Below, piece after piece: positions 1 to 10,598 of a DNA stretch of 64,000 bases. Origin of the DNA: CAVUAN01 sp963739435. GTDB taxonomy: Bacteria; Acidobacteriota; Thermoanaerobaculia; UBA5066; Gp7-AA6. The stretch's first letter is position 1. Every line of letters begins with the position of its first letter. The translations under genes were made by a program, and so were the position numbers. The notes beneath the pieces are model-generated. The model was not told the DNA's origin and searched no databases. It was given only the letters and a program-made list of their open reading frames with translations. The stretch lies in the NCBI GenBank assembly GCA_963739435.1, contig CAVUAN010000030.1, positions 22,833-86,832 on the forward strand, given 5' to 3'.

Positions 1-637
1 ACATCGGAAAGGCGTAGAGGCCGAAGGTCGCCCCGGTGAAGGTCTCGCGGGGCGTCGCGGCGAGGGATTGCATCACCGCGGCCTTCGTCGCATCGGTCCC
101 GCCGGCCAGAATCCCGGCAAACCAGGCCCGCGTGAACCCTTCGTACCGGTCGGGCTCGAGGCCCCGCCGCAAGCCTTCGAGATCGGCTGAGGGCGTCCTG
201 GACAAGTCTCCGGCGCAGTCGGCGAAGACGAGGCCCGCCAGGCGTTCGGGGTGCTTTCCGGCGTACGCGGCGACGACGTACCCGCCGTAGCTGTGGCCGA
301 CGAGGACGAAGCGCTTGATCCCGAGGGCGTCCACGACGGCCGCGACGTCGTTGGCGAAGCTGTCGACCGAGTATTCGCCGTCGGGCGCCCTCTCCGACTC
401 TCCCATGCCGTGCAGATCGAGGCCGACGGCGCGGCGGGAGGCTCGCAGGTGCTCGAGCTGTGCCTTCCATTGCGTGAGGTTGCCGCCGTTGCCATGCACG
501 AAGACGACGGGCAAACCGCCCGAGCCGCCGTCGTCCACGCGCAGCGCGCCCCGCGGCCCGGCGATTGTCAAAGCGGATCCCGGGGAGGCCCCGGCCGCCG
601 CAACGGCCACACAGGCCAGAGCGAATCGCCATCTCAC
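1..637 (-). CDS. secreted alpha/beta hydrolase, 3' end outside window
   Basis: Alpha/beta-hydrolase-fold enzyme, probably exported. Translated from GTG at 637, it opens with VRWRFALACVAVAAAGASP, a short signal peptide. It continues with an oxyanion-loop motif (VFVHGNGGN), a DLHGMGESE segment, and the nucleophile elbow GHSYGGY with its serine at about residue 115. The reading frame is open to the left edge, so the acid and histidine of the triad are not all visible. The GTG overlaps the TGA of the upstream helicase-nuclease gene (GTGA), so it is probably translationally coupled to that operon. The substrate cannot be told. A start at an internal codon is possible, but it would lose the signal peptide. 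Confidence 0.8.
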   Translation of the reverse strand, partial: MRWRFALACVAVAAAGASPGSALTIAGPRGALRVDDGGSGGLPVVFVHGNGGNLTQWKAQLEHLRASRRAVGLDLHGMGESERAPDGEYSVDSFANDVAAVVDALGIKRFVLVGHSYGGYVVAAYAGKHPERLAGLVFADCAGDLSRTPSADLEGLRRGLEPDRYEGFTRAWFAGILAGGTDATKAAVMQSLAATPRETFTGATFGLYAFPM

Positions 638-3600
638 CGGATTTCGATCGCCTTTCCGTTGCGCGCCGAGAGAAGGTAGGAGGCTGAGACGGGCTTGCCG
701 AGGCCGAGGGAGAGGAGCGCGGTCCTGTAGTCGGCAAGCTGCGCCGCGTACTCCGGCATTCTCTTCTCGAGGTCGCGGTCGGTCTTGTAGTCCACCAGCA
801 CGAACCCGGATTCTTCCTCAAAGAGCAGATCGATCTTTCCCTCGACGAGAAACCCCGCCGCGTCGTGAAACTGGACGGGGAGCTCGGCCAGGCGCCGGCT
901 GGCGGCGCTCGACCTCGCGAACAGCTCGGAGCCGGTGAGTTTTGTGACGAGCGCGTCCACTTCACGCGCCCGCTCCGGTCCGAGCTCCCAGGCGGCCGAG
1001 GCTTCCTTGGCCGCGCGCCCCGGCGCAGCCCCGCGCTCGACGATCATCTGCATGGCCTCGTGGACGGCAGACCCGATGCGCACGGCAAGCCCTGAGACAG
1101 CGGCGCGGTCGCGCTCCTCCGCGGTCAGATCCTCGGCCAGGGTTTCGGACTCGGCTTTTCGGGAGCTTCCCTGCCCTGCCCGTCGGAGCTTCTCCGAACG
1201 CTCTGCGGCAAGAGCCTCCGCCCTCTGGAGAACCGCGTCGAGCTCCGTCGCGATCTCCCGCGCGGGGCGCGGCGACCCTGGCTTTGAGGCAGCGACCGCG
1301 TAGGGCCCCGGCCGGGGAGGCTGGCGTTCGACGAGGCCGGGCTTGCCGGCTGCGCGTTCGAGGTGCGGGCGGAACCGGCCAAAGGGCGTCGAGTCGCGGT
1401 CGCCGGCATCGGAAACGCCCTTCTGGGTGTCCTTGATGTCGCGGTAGTGCGAGATGACGAGCAGGTCCCGCGCCCGGGTGCAGGCGACATAGAAGAGGCG
1501 CTTCTCCTCGGCCCGATCCCTCTCGCGGTTCTGCTCGCGGACGACAGCATGATCGGGGGTGTCGACTTGATCTCCGCCGATCCCGAGCGAGGCGGCCCAG
1601 GCGCCCTCGCCGCCGAAGAGGACCGGGCCCGACCCGGACCTTCCGCCCGAATCGGCGCCCAAACCCGTAATGATCGTGACCTTGAATTCCAGGCCCTTGG
1701 CCTTGTGCATCGTCAGGATCCTGACCGCGGCGACCTCTTCCTCGAAGGCGCGCGGCTCGCCGGCTTCGCTTCCCGTGCGATCTCCGAGCGCCCGCACGAG
1801 AGCACCGAAGGAGAGGCCTCCCTCGGAAAGCGCCCGCGCGGCGACGGCGATCCGTTCGAGGTTGGCCTGCGCCTGCAGGCCGCCGACCCTTCTCGACGCG
1901 GCCGTCTCGATGGCGCCCGTCTCCTCGTAGAGATCGGCGAGCGTGTCGGCGGCCGGCCGGTCGTGGCGCTCGAGACGCAGGCGCGTGAGGAGGGCGAAGG
2001 CTTCCGCGAGCCGTCCCGTGGCGGCGCCCGGGCTCGTGTTGGCATAGTCGAACGACACGCCCGCCTCTTTGGCGCGAAAGAGATCCTCGTCGGAGAACGA
2101 AAAGAAGGAGGACTTCAACGCGGCATAGACGCTGACCGCGTCGCGCGGATCCTCGAGCGCCGCGAGAACGGCGAGGACGGCTGCGGTCTCCTCGCGCTCG
2201 AAGAAGTCGCGGCCTCCCTCGAGGACGGAAGGGATCTCGAAGCCTGTCGAGAGCCTCCTGGAAGGCGCCACGCGGTCGTTGGTGCGCACGAGGATGGCGG
2301 CCTCTCCCGGCTGGAAACGGCCCTTCCCGATCGACTCGTGCACGAACGTGGCAACGGCACGGGCTTCTTCGTCGGAGCCCGATCCCCGGAAATCGGCGGG
2401 AGGCTCGAGGTACACGACGCGAGGGCCCTTCTGGTCTTCCGTCTCGCGCCAGGCCTCGAACCTTTCATAGGCGATCTCCCACGGGCGCGCGGACGTCTTC
2501 GACGAGAAGCTCCGCAAACGCCACGTTGATCCATTCGAGCAGCGCCGGGAGGCTGCGCCTGTTGGCGGCCAGCGTTCGCCGCTCGAGCCCTCTCGAGGCG
2601 TGCCGGTAGGATTCGACATCCGCGCGGCGGAACCTGTAGATCGACTGCTTCGGGTCGCCGACCAGGAGGAGTCGCCCGGGCTCGCGGAACGATCGTTCGC
2701 CAGTCCTCTTCGCCTCCATCGGCGCCGCTCAGGCGGTACACGATCTCCATCTGGAGCGGGTCGGTGTCCTGGAACTCGTCGACGGCGAGCAGGCGGAAGC
2801 GCGATCGAAAGTGCGCGCGGGCCGGCGGCGAGCTGCGAAGCAGGTCTCTGGCAAGAAGCAGGAGATCGTCGAAGTCGACGAGCCCGCGCCGTCGCTTCTC
2901 CTGCGCGATTGCTCCAAAGAACCCGGTCTCGGGATCGCGCAGCCGCGCGAGCACGCCGGCCAGAAGCGGCCAGTACCGCGCCTGCTTTCCGATCTTTTCC
3001 GTGTGGCGCCTGATCCGGTCGACGGTCTTCTTGATGTCCTCGTAACGGTCGTCCGCCCAGAGCCCCTTGGCGCCGCGGAAGTCCCCGGCGGGCATCTTGC
3101 CGGCAGCCTCCGCGAATTTCGGTTTTCCCGCGAGATTCCCCAGCACACCCAGCCACTCGGCGATCTGGCGGAGCCACGCGACCTTCGGGCTGTGCGGATA
3201 TTTCGCTTCGGAGGCCGCGCGGGCGAGCTCGTTCGACCACTCGCGCAGCAGCCCAACGAGCAGGCGCGGCGTCTCCTCGGCCGGCGGCGCCCCGTCTAAG
3301 CGGGCGCGCTCGTCATAGAGCGCGAGGGCGAGGGACGAGAGGCCCGGCCACTCCTCCTCGGGGCGGCCGAGCGTGGTCCCGTTTCGAAGCGCCTCCGCGA
3401 CCGCTCCTGTCGGAGAGTCGGTGACCTCCCGGCGCCACCAGTCATGCCAGACCCGGTGAGCCAGGGCCGCCGACGTGATGGCGTCGATGGGAGTGAAGCC
3501 CGGGTCGACACCCGCGTCGATGGGCCGCTCCTTGAGAAGGGTCTGGCAGAACGCGTGGATCGTGCAGACCTCCGCGCGCTCCACCTCGTCGAGAGCGCGT

Positions 3601-3887
3601 CGCGCGCGCTCCCGGCGCTCCGGCTCGCCGGTCTTGGAGACCGCGATGAGCCTCTGCGAGAGGCGCGCTTTGAGCTCGCCTGCGGCTTTCTCCGTGAACG
3701 TGACGGCGGCCACCTGCGAGAGCGAAATGCCCGGATCGGCGTCCAGGGCCGCGTGAAGCAGCGCCTCGACGAGCGTGTAGGTCTTGCCCGTCCCCGCCGA
3801 GGCTTCGACGAGCATCGAGCGTTCGCGGCCCCGCACGATCGCGTCGCGCTCGGGCTGGTCGGGCGGAAGCGGCAGCTCGGTCGTCAC
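634..3887 (-). CDS. addA: AddA/RecB-like UvrD-family helicase-nuclease (frameshifted)
   Basis: Helicase-nuclease subunit for double-strand-break end processing, about 1,084 residues once frames are joined. Walker A (EASAGTGKT) is at residues 28-36. Motif II is VDEFQDTDPLQ, motif III VGDPKQSIYRFRRAD, motif V TMHKAKGLEF and motif VI RLFYVACTRARDLLV. The C-terminal nuclease shows GSAVHEAMQ, GKIDLLFEEE and VLVDYKTD, then YAAQLADYR, the PD-(D/E)XK pattern. The frame changes near 2680 and near 2490, both between intact motifs, so these look like sequence errors. The GTG start at 3887 overlaps the TGA of the addB-like gene (GTGA), and the stop overlaps the next GTG, giving a tightly coupled operon. 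RecB is the alternative, but the partner is AddB-like. Confidence 0.88.
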
Positions 3888-6800
3888 GGGATCAGGCTCA
3901 GGGAATCGAGCCGGGCCACGGCCTCGTCGGGCTCCTCGGCCTTGCGCGCGTACACGCGCTCGTGGCCCGGGCCGCACACTGGCTGGAAGTCGCAGATCCC
4001 GCACTGGTCCTTCCGAAGGGTTCCCGTGGGCCGCGGGCGGAAAACGCCGGCCGAAACAGAGGCGCGGATCATGTCCAGGACCTTCTCGAGCTTCGAGACG
4101 GCGTCGCTCGTGCCGGCCGGGTCGAGGCCGATCGATTCGACGCGCACCGACGGCGGATCGAGGTCGGAGTCTTTCGCGAAAAACAGATACTCGGAGCTGA
4201 TCGAGCCGGGCAGCTCGCCCTTGCGGCCGACGGGGCCCGCCGCGGCAAGGGCGTAGACGGGAAGCTGGAGCATTTCGCCGGACCAGACGACTGCGCCCTC
4301 CCGGCGCTGCCGGGCGATCAGGTCGATCGCCTTGGCCGCGGCCTTGACCTTGAAGTCGGTGACGCGGGTCGACTTAGCCGCCGCGTCGACCGAGACGAGG
4401 TCGATCTGGCCGTGCAGGAGCACGCCCTGCTTCGAGAGCGCCGGCTCGTCGCTCGACAGGATCAGTGTCGGCCGACCGGTCGGAGCGCGTGGCCGTTGCC
4501 GAAGCGGACCTCGGCGCCCTCGGGCGCGAAGGCGGCGCGCGGCCCGCGTCTTTCGAACTGGAGCCAGGCCTGCACGTGGTGGTGAACGCGGTCGAGCGCG
4601 ATCTCGCGCATCAACGGTGGCGAGACCACGAATCCGTTTTCGGTCTCGAAGGCGTCGAGCGCCTCCGACGCAGCGGTGCCGGCGAGCCGCGCCAGCGCCC
4701 GGTCGTCCGAGAGCTCGCCAAAGGGCTTGCCGCGGCGCGCCAGGCCCGCGCGCCTCGCGGCGTCGTGGACGAGCTTGCCGAGCTCGAGCGGGCCGAGATC
4801 CGCCGTCTCTTCCGTCTCCTCGATCGGCTGGAGCTTGACGACATGCTTGAAGTAGTACTGGTAGGCGCACTTGCAGAACATCTCGATGGCGGAAGGCGAG
4901 ATGGATCGGGCGGGGCCCGGGAACGTGCGCCGCGAGCATCGCGGAAAGGTCCGGGCCCTTCAGGACGCCCGTCGTAGGGCCCGAACGGCTCGTCGCGCGC
5001 CGCGCGGCGCACGAGGGCGGCGGCAAGAGGCGGAAAGACGGCGGCCAGAGCGTCGAGGCTCCGTCGGAGTCGAGCACGCGGTGCCGGGCCTCCGACAGGG
5101 AGACCGCCGGCCCGAACGTCGTCGTCGACCCGAGCAGCGTCTTCCGAACGCGACCGGCCGCGTCCTGTGCGCGCGTGAAGAACTGCGAGGGCGTCCGCTC
5201 CCGGTCGAGCGCGAGTCGCGCCGCGAGGCCGTCAGCACGAGGCGCCTTCTCCCGGCGTCGGCGGCAATGGCGAAGAGCAGCCGTTCTTCGGCCGGCCGGT
5301 GAAGAGTGCGCGGCGCGAGCGGCCTGCCGGTCCGTTCGGCCAGATCGAGGCGCTCGTCGTCGAAGAGAAGCGGATCCGGGCGGGCGCGCGCCGGAAAGCT
5401 CCTTTCGATCAGGCCCGGCACGATGACGTGATCGAAGGCGAGCCCGCGCGCTTCCATGACAGTCAGAATGGCGACGCCGTCGCGGCCAAGGCGTCCGGGC
5501 TCGTCCGCTCGCGAGGCGAGGCCCGAGAGGAAGACCTCGAAGGCGACTTCGCGCGACACCTCGCCGCCTCCCTCCGAAAGCGAAGCGAGGGCTTCCAGGG
5601 CCGCCGCGGCGGGCTCCGGCACGTCGCCTTTTCCGAATAGCCGCTCGATGCGGCGTTTCGACTTCCGCCGCCCAGCCGGCAAATGTGAGCGGCCCTGCGG
5701 GCCATCCGGACGCAGAGTCCCGCAGGGCGGCCCAACGCTCTGCCAGGCGCCGCGCGGCTTCGGGCCCTCCGCGCAAGCGCGAGGCGAACCGCGTGCGCGA
5801 GTCCTCGTCCTCCTCGGGCTCGGCGCTCGCCGTCGGCGAGCCGCGCGACCGCTGCGTCCCACGCCTCGAGGCCCCGCAGCACGCCGCACTGGCGGGCCAG
5901 GCCGCGAAAGTGCGGCGCGTGGGGATCGGGGCTTCCCACCGTCGAGAGCTCGAGCACGTCGAGCACGTCGTCGCGCCGGAACCCTTCCTCCTCGAGGCGC
6001 AGCCAGAGAACGAGGGCGCGGCCAGCCGGCGTGTCGGACCAGGTCTGCGCCGGGCGCCGGAAGCTGGGGGATTCCCGCCCGCCCGAGCGCGGCGTCGAAT
6101 CGGGCGGCCTCTGACTCCTGTCGCACGAGGATCGCCGTCTGGGCCAGTGGCCGTCCGTGGCTGCGGCCGATCAGGACTTCCCGCGCGGCTTCGCGCGCCT
6201 CGCCGGCGTCGTCGGCCGCCGAGACGACGGCGAGCGTTCCGTCCTCCGGCAGAGCGCTTCCCCCTTCACGCGCGGCGAACCGTTGCCGGAAGATCGAAAG
6301 GGCGGAAACGTCCGCTTCGGCCGAAGCGGACGCCGCCGACCCCGCAGTCTCCGCCTCGCAGCCGAGGATCTCCGGAGAGAGCTTTTCCGTCGCAAGCGCG
6401 AAGTCGGAAAGATCGTCCGGGTAGCTCGGATGAAAGACGAAGAGCGGGCGGGCGCTGGCCAGCGAGGCGACGAGATCGCGCTGCAGGCCCGTGAACTCGT
6501 AGAAGCCGTGCACAAAGAGCGGGGACTCGGAAGCCCCGGCTCGGGCTTTCGCCGCGGCCGCCCGGAATGTGGCGGCGTCGTCGGCGAAGCCTTCGAGCTG
6601 CCGCGCCACGTCGGCATGGAGGGCCCCGAGCGCCTCGAGCAGGAGGCGACGCTCGGCCGGGGCGCCGTCGGAGGCCCAGGCGCGGAAGGCCTGCCGGCGT
6701 GACCCCGGCATCCCGAAGGTCGCGCAGCGTCGTCTCGACGGCGCGCACGAATCCGACGCGGTGGCGAACCGAGCCGAAGCGGCTCGCTTCCGGAACGCTC

Positions 6801-7090
6801 GCAATCGCGGAGGCGACCGCGGCAAACAGCAGAGACGACGGCGCGGGCCGGCCGGGAACGTCGCCGGCAATTTCCCTGGCGAGGTCGTAGAAGGTCGGGA
6901 ATCGCAGGTTGGCGTGGCCGCGTCCCAGCCAGCGCGCATAGCGGCGGCGCAGGTCGACGCCGAGCAGGTTCGTCGAGACGACGACGTCCACCCGGGCCAG
7001 GGCGTCTGCCGACTGCCGCTTTTCGATGGCGCCAAAGAGCGCGCCCTCGAGCGCGGAGAAAGACCCGGTGACCAGCCGGTGGCGGGACAT
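3884..7090 (-). CDS. addB: AddB-like helicase/Fe-S nuclease subunit (multiple frameshifts)
   Basis: Partner subunit of AddAB, about 1,069 codons from ATG at 7090 (MSRHRLVTGSFSALEG). The N-terminal part is a degenerate helicase. The C-terminal part is a nuclease with an iron-sulfur staple: a first cysteine region MFCKCAYQYYFK near 4880, then GQIDLV and TDFKV with QLPVYALAA, and finally CGICDFQPVC before the stop. That C...CxxCx5C layout is typical of AddB. The continuous protein has to be followed through at least seven frame changes (near 6690, 6060, 5820, 5655, 5230, 4970 and 4480), so the locus is unreadable as a single frame here. It is the first gene of the operon with addA. Confidence 0.82.
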
Positions 7091-7166
7091 GGCGGAAGCT
7101 TAGGCCAAGGCCCCGGACAAAAGACGTCCGAGGCCAGGACGACGCGGTCACTATAATCGCCGCCCA

Positions 7167-8945
7167 ATGGCGAGATGGGCGGCGGCAAAGCGGGCGCTTC
7201 TCGCCGCCGGCCTTGCAGCGGTTGCCCTGTGCGGCGCGCTGGCCTCGCCTCCGGAGGCGCGGCGGCGGGTTCTGCTGATCTCGTTTGACGCCGTGGCCGG
7301 CCAGAAGCTGGAGCGCCTGCTCGCCGATCCCTCCAAGCTGACGGCCGGCGGCTACCGGCGGATCGCGGCGCGCGGGGTCATTGCGGGGCGCTCTGTGCCG
7401 CCGACTCCGGCGCTGACTGCCGTCTCGCACATCGTGATCGCCACGGGTGCGCTGCCGCAGGTGACAGGGATCGTTTCGAACACGATGCTCGACCGTAGCA
7501 AGCCCTTCGGCACCTCGATCTCGGGCTTCGACGCCCCCATCCGCGCCGACACGCTCTGGGAGGCGGCGCGCCGGCAGGGCAAACGGGTCGGCGTGATGCT
7601 CTACCCGGGAGCCGACGGCAAGGCGACCCTCGCGGACCGCCGACTGGGCGATCACCTGGCCGGGCGATCCGACGACGCGCGGAAAGCTCTGGACCCCGGC
7701 CGCGGCTTCGTGGCTCCGCCTGGAGAGCGCGTCGGGAGAGAAGCTTTTCGCCGGCGCGCTCCGTGGCGCTCTCCTTCGGATCGACCGGCCACTCGGTGAC
7801 GGCGATCGCGATCGACTCGACCGACGACGGGCAGGTCAATTACGACCATCTGCGTATCGAGCCGGAGAAGGGAGATCCGATCGACGTGAAGCCGGGCGAT
7901 TGGTTTCCGGTTGAAATCCGCGCGCCCGAGGGGCGCACGGGCGCCTGGTGCAAGCTGCTGACGCTCGCACCCGACCTCTCGAAAGTCGAGATCTATCTCG
8001 GTCCCCTCGGGACCAACACCGGCTACCCGCGGGATTTCGTCCGCGAGATGGACGAGAAGTTCGGCTTCTGGCCGAATGCGCCGGACGCGCGCTCGTTCCC
8101 GCCCGATTCCGAAAGGGGCGAGATCCTGCTCGAGCAGGCCGACCGGCTCGCTGCCTACATCACGCGAGCTGCAGCTCTACGCCATCGCGCGGCCCGACTG
8201 GGACCTCCTGCTTTGCTACCAGGCCGAGGTCGACGAGATCTCGCACGAGTTCTGGCTGACGGACACCGGCCAGCCGAGCTTCACGTGGGAACGCGCGGCT
8301 CGGTTTTCCGGGATCGTCGATCGCGCCTATGCGATCGCGGACCGTTCGCTCGATTCGATCGAGCGCGCGCTCCTGCCATCCGACACGATCTTCGTCACCT
8401 CCGACCACGGGATGACGCCGGTGTGGACGGAGATCTACCCCAACGAGATCCTGCGCCAGGCGGGCTTCCTCCGGTCGGACGCGAAGAAGCAGGTCGACCC
8501 GTCCTCGCAGGCTGTCGCGATCGTCGACGCCGGCATCGCGCACATCTACCTGAACGCCGGCGTCGACCGGTCGGAGCTCGACAAGATCGAGGCGCTCTTC
8601 GCCGCCTTCCGCGTGCGCGGCGAGTCGCCGTGGGAGAAGATCGTGCGGCGCGAGCAGGCGGGGCCGTTCGGCCAGAACGCGCCGGAGTCGGGCGATCTGA
8701 TCGTGTTGTTGAAGCCGGGATTCCATTTCTCGAAGACGCTGCCGCAGTCGGGAAGCCCCGTCGGAATCCCGACAGAGCACGGCGCTCACGGTTACTGGAA
8801 CGTCCCCCTGCAGGTGCATGCCTCGTACCTCGCGGCCGGACCCGAGATCGCGCACGAGAAGCTCGAGTCGATCAACTCCTGGCAGATCGCCGCTCGCGTG
8901 GCAAAGGCCCTGGGAATCGACCCGCCCCGCAACGCCGCTCGATAG
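7167..8945 (+). CDS. alkaline phosphatase/type I phosphodiesterase family protein (frameshifted)
   Basis: Exported metal-dependent phosphodiesterase or nucleotide pyrophosphatase of the alkaline phosphatase superfamily, about 593 residues. After a signal peptide (MARWAAAKRALLAAGLAAVA) comes the metal aspartate in LLISFDAVAG. The presumed threonine nucleophile lies in PTPALTAVSH. Later metal ligands lie in YQAEVDEISHEF, TSDHGMTPV and TEHGAHGY. The frame changes near 7700-7760 and near 8165, with intact family sequence on both sides. It is divergent from addB with 76 bp between the starts. The substrate (nucleotide, phospholipid head group or other) is not evident. Confidence 0.85.
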
Positions 8946-9042
8946 GGCGTTACAAAAGGTTACGGTGCGCTTCGGCTCCCGTGCGGGGTCGGCTGGCAAT
9001 ACTCTGTTTCTTATCAGTGAGTTAGATCGCCCGTCCCGAGGC

Positions 9043-9058
9043 TGGCCTCACCCTTGCG
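9043..9058 (+). promoter_or_regulatory. candidate sigma-54 (-24/-12) promoter
   Basis: TGGCCTCACCCTTGCG has the GG and GC doublets exactly 12 bp apart and a TTGC at -12, as in the RpoN consensus. The base after TGGC is C, not A. It lies 45 bp upstream of the GTG of the 9103 gene, with a transcription start expected near 9070. At this G+C content, an 8-base match of this kind can arise by chance. Confidence 0.35.
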
Positions 9059-9102
9059 ATAAGGAGTGGCGAGGCCGCTGTGGACGGCCTCGGGAGGTTC
9101 CA

Positions 9103-9450
9103 GTGGACAGCACCGTACTCGCGACGGATTCTTTTGGCGAAGAGGTCACTTACCGGCATCCTGGCTACGACGTCGTTGTCGACCATGCGACCTTGCGGGC
9201 GCTGGACATGGGCTACAGGGGCGCCGGCTACTCGGTGCGCCTGGTCGGCCGCATCGACGACGACTGGATCCGGTGTTTTCGGAGCGTGCAGGGCGACTCC
9301 CGCCGGCTGGCGCGTTTCGTTCTGGACCCGCGGTCGTGGTCCGTCACTTTCCTGCGCCAGTCCGACGACGGCCCGGCCGACGTCATGACCGCCCTCGACG
9401 CCCTCGGCGCCTTCGTGCACCGCGTCAACCGGTACGCCCGCACGTTCTAG
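9103..9450 (+). CDS. hypothetical protein, 115 aa
   Basis: No family recognised. The start is GTG at 9103, chosen because GGGAGG lies 5 nt upstream. The upstream in-frame extension has no such site and would run back into the phosphodiesterase gene. The product begins MDSTVLATDSFGEEV and has no signal peptide or membrane segment. It looks like a small soluble alpha/beta protein with a leucine/valine-rich C-terminal helix (DVMTALDALGAFVHRVNRY). It stands alone, with a possible sigma-54 promoter upstream, and converges on the DUF2911 gene 7 bp away. Confidence 0.7.
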   Translation: MDSTVLATDSFGEEVTYRHPGYDVVVDHATLRALDMGYRGAGYSVRLVGRIDDDWIRCFRSVQGDSRRLARFVLDPRSWSVTFLRQSDDGPADVMTALDALGAFVHRVNRYARTF

Positions 9451-9457
9451 CAGGCTG

Positions 9458-10501
9458 CTAGGTCTTCAGCTTCGCGAGCTCGGTGTTGATGCGCTTCTGC
9501 TGAGCCGGGTCGGTCGTCATGCCGAGGGCCCTGGTGTAGTTCTCGATCGCGAGCTTCTTGTCGCCTTTCGTCGCGTAGCACTCGGCCAGGCTGTCGTACA
9601 CGTTCCAGGAAGCCGGGTGTTCCTTGACGTTGCGCTGGAAGACCGCGAGAGCCTCGTCGATCTTCTTCTCGCCGACGAGCTGATAGCCGTAGTTGTTCAG
9701 GTCCACCTCGGTTGCGATCTTGAGCGCTTTGTCGCGCATCGCCTGGGCCGCCTTCGTGTCGCCCTTCTTCTCGAGCAGGCCCGCCCGCACGCGCAGGTTC
9801 GCGAACGTTTCGGCTATCGCGATCGAGCGATCGGACCACTGGAGCGCCTCGTCCAGGTTGACGTTGTTGCGCAGGCACCACGCGGCGGCCTGGTTCCAGC
9901 CCTGCCAGGAGAAGCGCGGAAGCCCCCGCAGCTCCGTCCGGATGCTGGCGAGAACGACCTGCTGCGTGTCGACGTCGATTGTGAAGGGGACCTTGAGCTT
10001 CTCCCAGCGCAGGATCGCGACGGCGGATGTCTCGGTCGGATCCTCGAAGGTGTAGGAGAGTCGCTCTTCGAAGTCGCCGGGCTGCGGCGTGACGGTTACC
10101 CGGGCAGCGTCTTCCTTCTCGTCGTAGCTGAAGCTGCCCCAGGCCGCGGACATGTTCGAGAAGATGATGGTCCAGTCCTTGTCGGTCGGCACCATGTGGA
10201 GGCCGTAGGTCCCGGCTGCCAGCTTCTTTCCGCCGACCGAAACGGGGGAGGAAAACGTGATCGTCGTGTTCTCGTTGGCTCCCGCCCGCCACACGTCGTT
10301 CAAGGTCACGAGGCCACCCCAGACCTTCCGCTTGTTGACGGCCGGCCGGTGGTAGGAAATCGTGATGTCGGTCAACCCGACTGTCTGGGAAACGCTGGCC
10401 TTCGGGCTGGCCTGGGGAAACGTGAGCGGGGTCTGCGCACCCGCCGCCGCGGCGGCGAGCAGAAGGGGGAGGGCGAGTCGCAAGGCTGCCGGAAGTCGCA
10501 T
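9458..10501 (-). CDS. DUF2911 domain protein with C-terminal TPR repeats
   Basis: Exported protein of 347 residues and unknown function. A signal peptide (MRLPAALRLALPLLLAAAAAG) is followed by the DUF2911 core at about residues 30-180. That core has the family signature SPKASVSQTVGLTDI, then YHRPAVNKRKVWGGLV and AGTYGLHMVP. The last third (from about residue 230) is tetratricopeptide-like, with repeated helical units such as DEALAVFQRNVKEHPASWNV and a following YDSLAECYATKGDKKLA unit. AAAGGAGA lies just upstream of the ATG. It is a single-gene unit. Similar proteins are common in Acidobacteriota and Bacteroidota, usually predicted to be periplasmic. Confidence 0.9.
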   Translation of the reverse strand: MRLPAALRLALPLLLAAAAAGAQTPLTFPQASPKASVSQTVGLTDITISYHRPAVNKRKVWGGLVTLNDVWRAGANENTTITFSSPVSVGGKKLAAGTYGLHMVPTDKDWTIIFSNMSAAWGSFSYDEKEDAARVTVTPQPGDFEERLSYTFEDPTETSAVAILRWEKLKVPFTIDVDTQQVVLASIRTELRGLPRFSWQGWNQAAAWCLRNNVNLDEALQWSDRSIAIAETFANLRVRAGLLEKKGDTKAAQAMRDKALKIATEVDLNNYGYQLVGEKKIDEALAVFQRNVKEHPASWNVYDSLAECYATKGDKKLAIENYTRALGMTTDPAQQKRINTELAKLKT

Positions 10502-10598
10502 GGCCGTCTCCTTTCGAGTCGGGATCTGCGACGTTCTTACGTGGCGGCGGCCCCGAGGTTGCCGGGAGCCGCCCGGCCTGGCGGGATTCGTCCTGCTG

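Noticed and set aside
1363..2529. 388-codon plus-strand open frame across the addA gene
   Set aside because: Antisense shadow of conserved helicase motifs; low-complexity, Arg/Gly-rich product with no start signal. High G+C makes such long antisense frames common.
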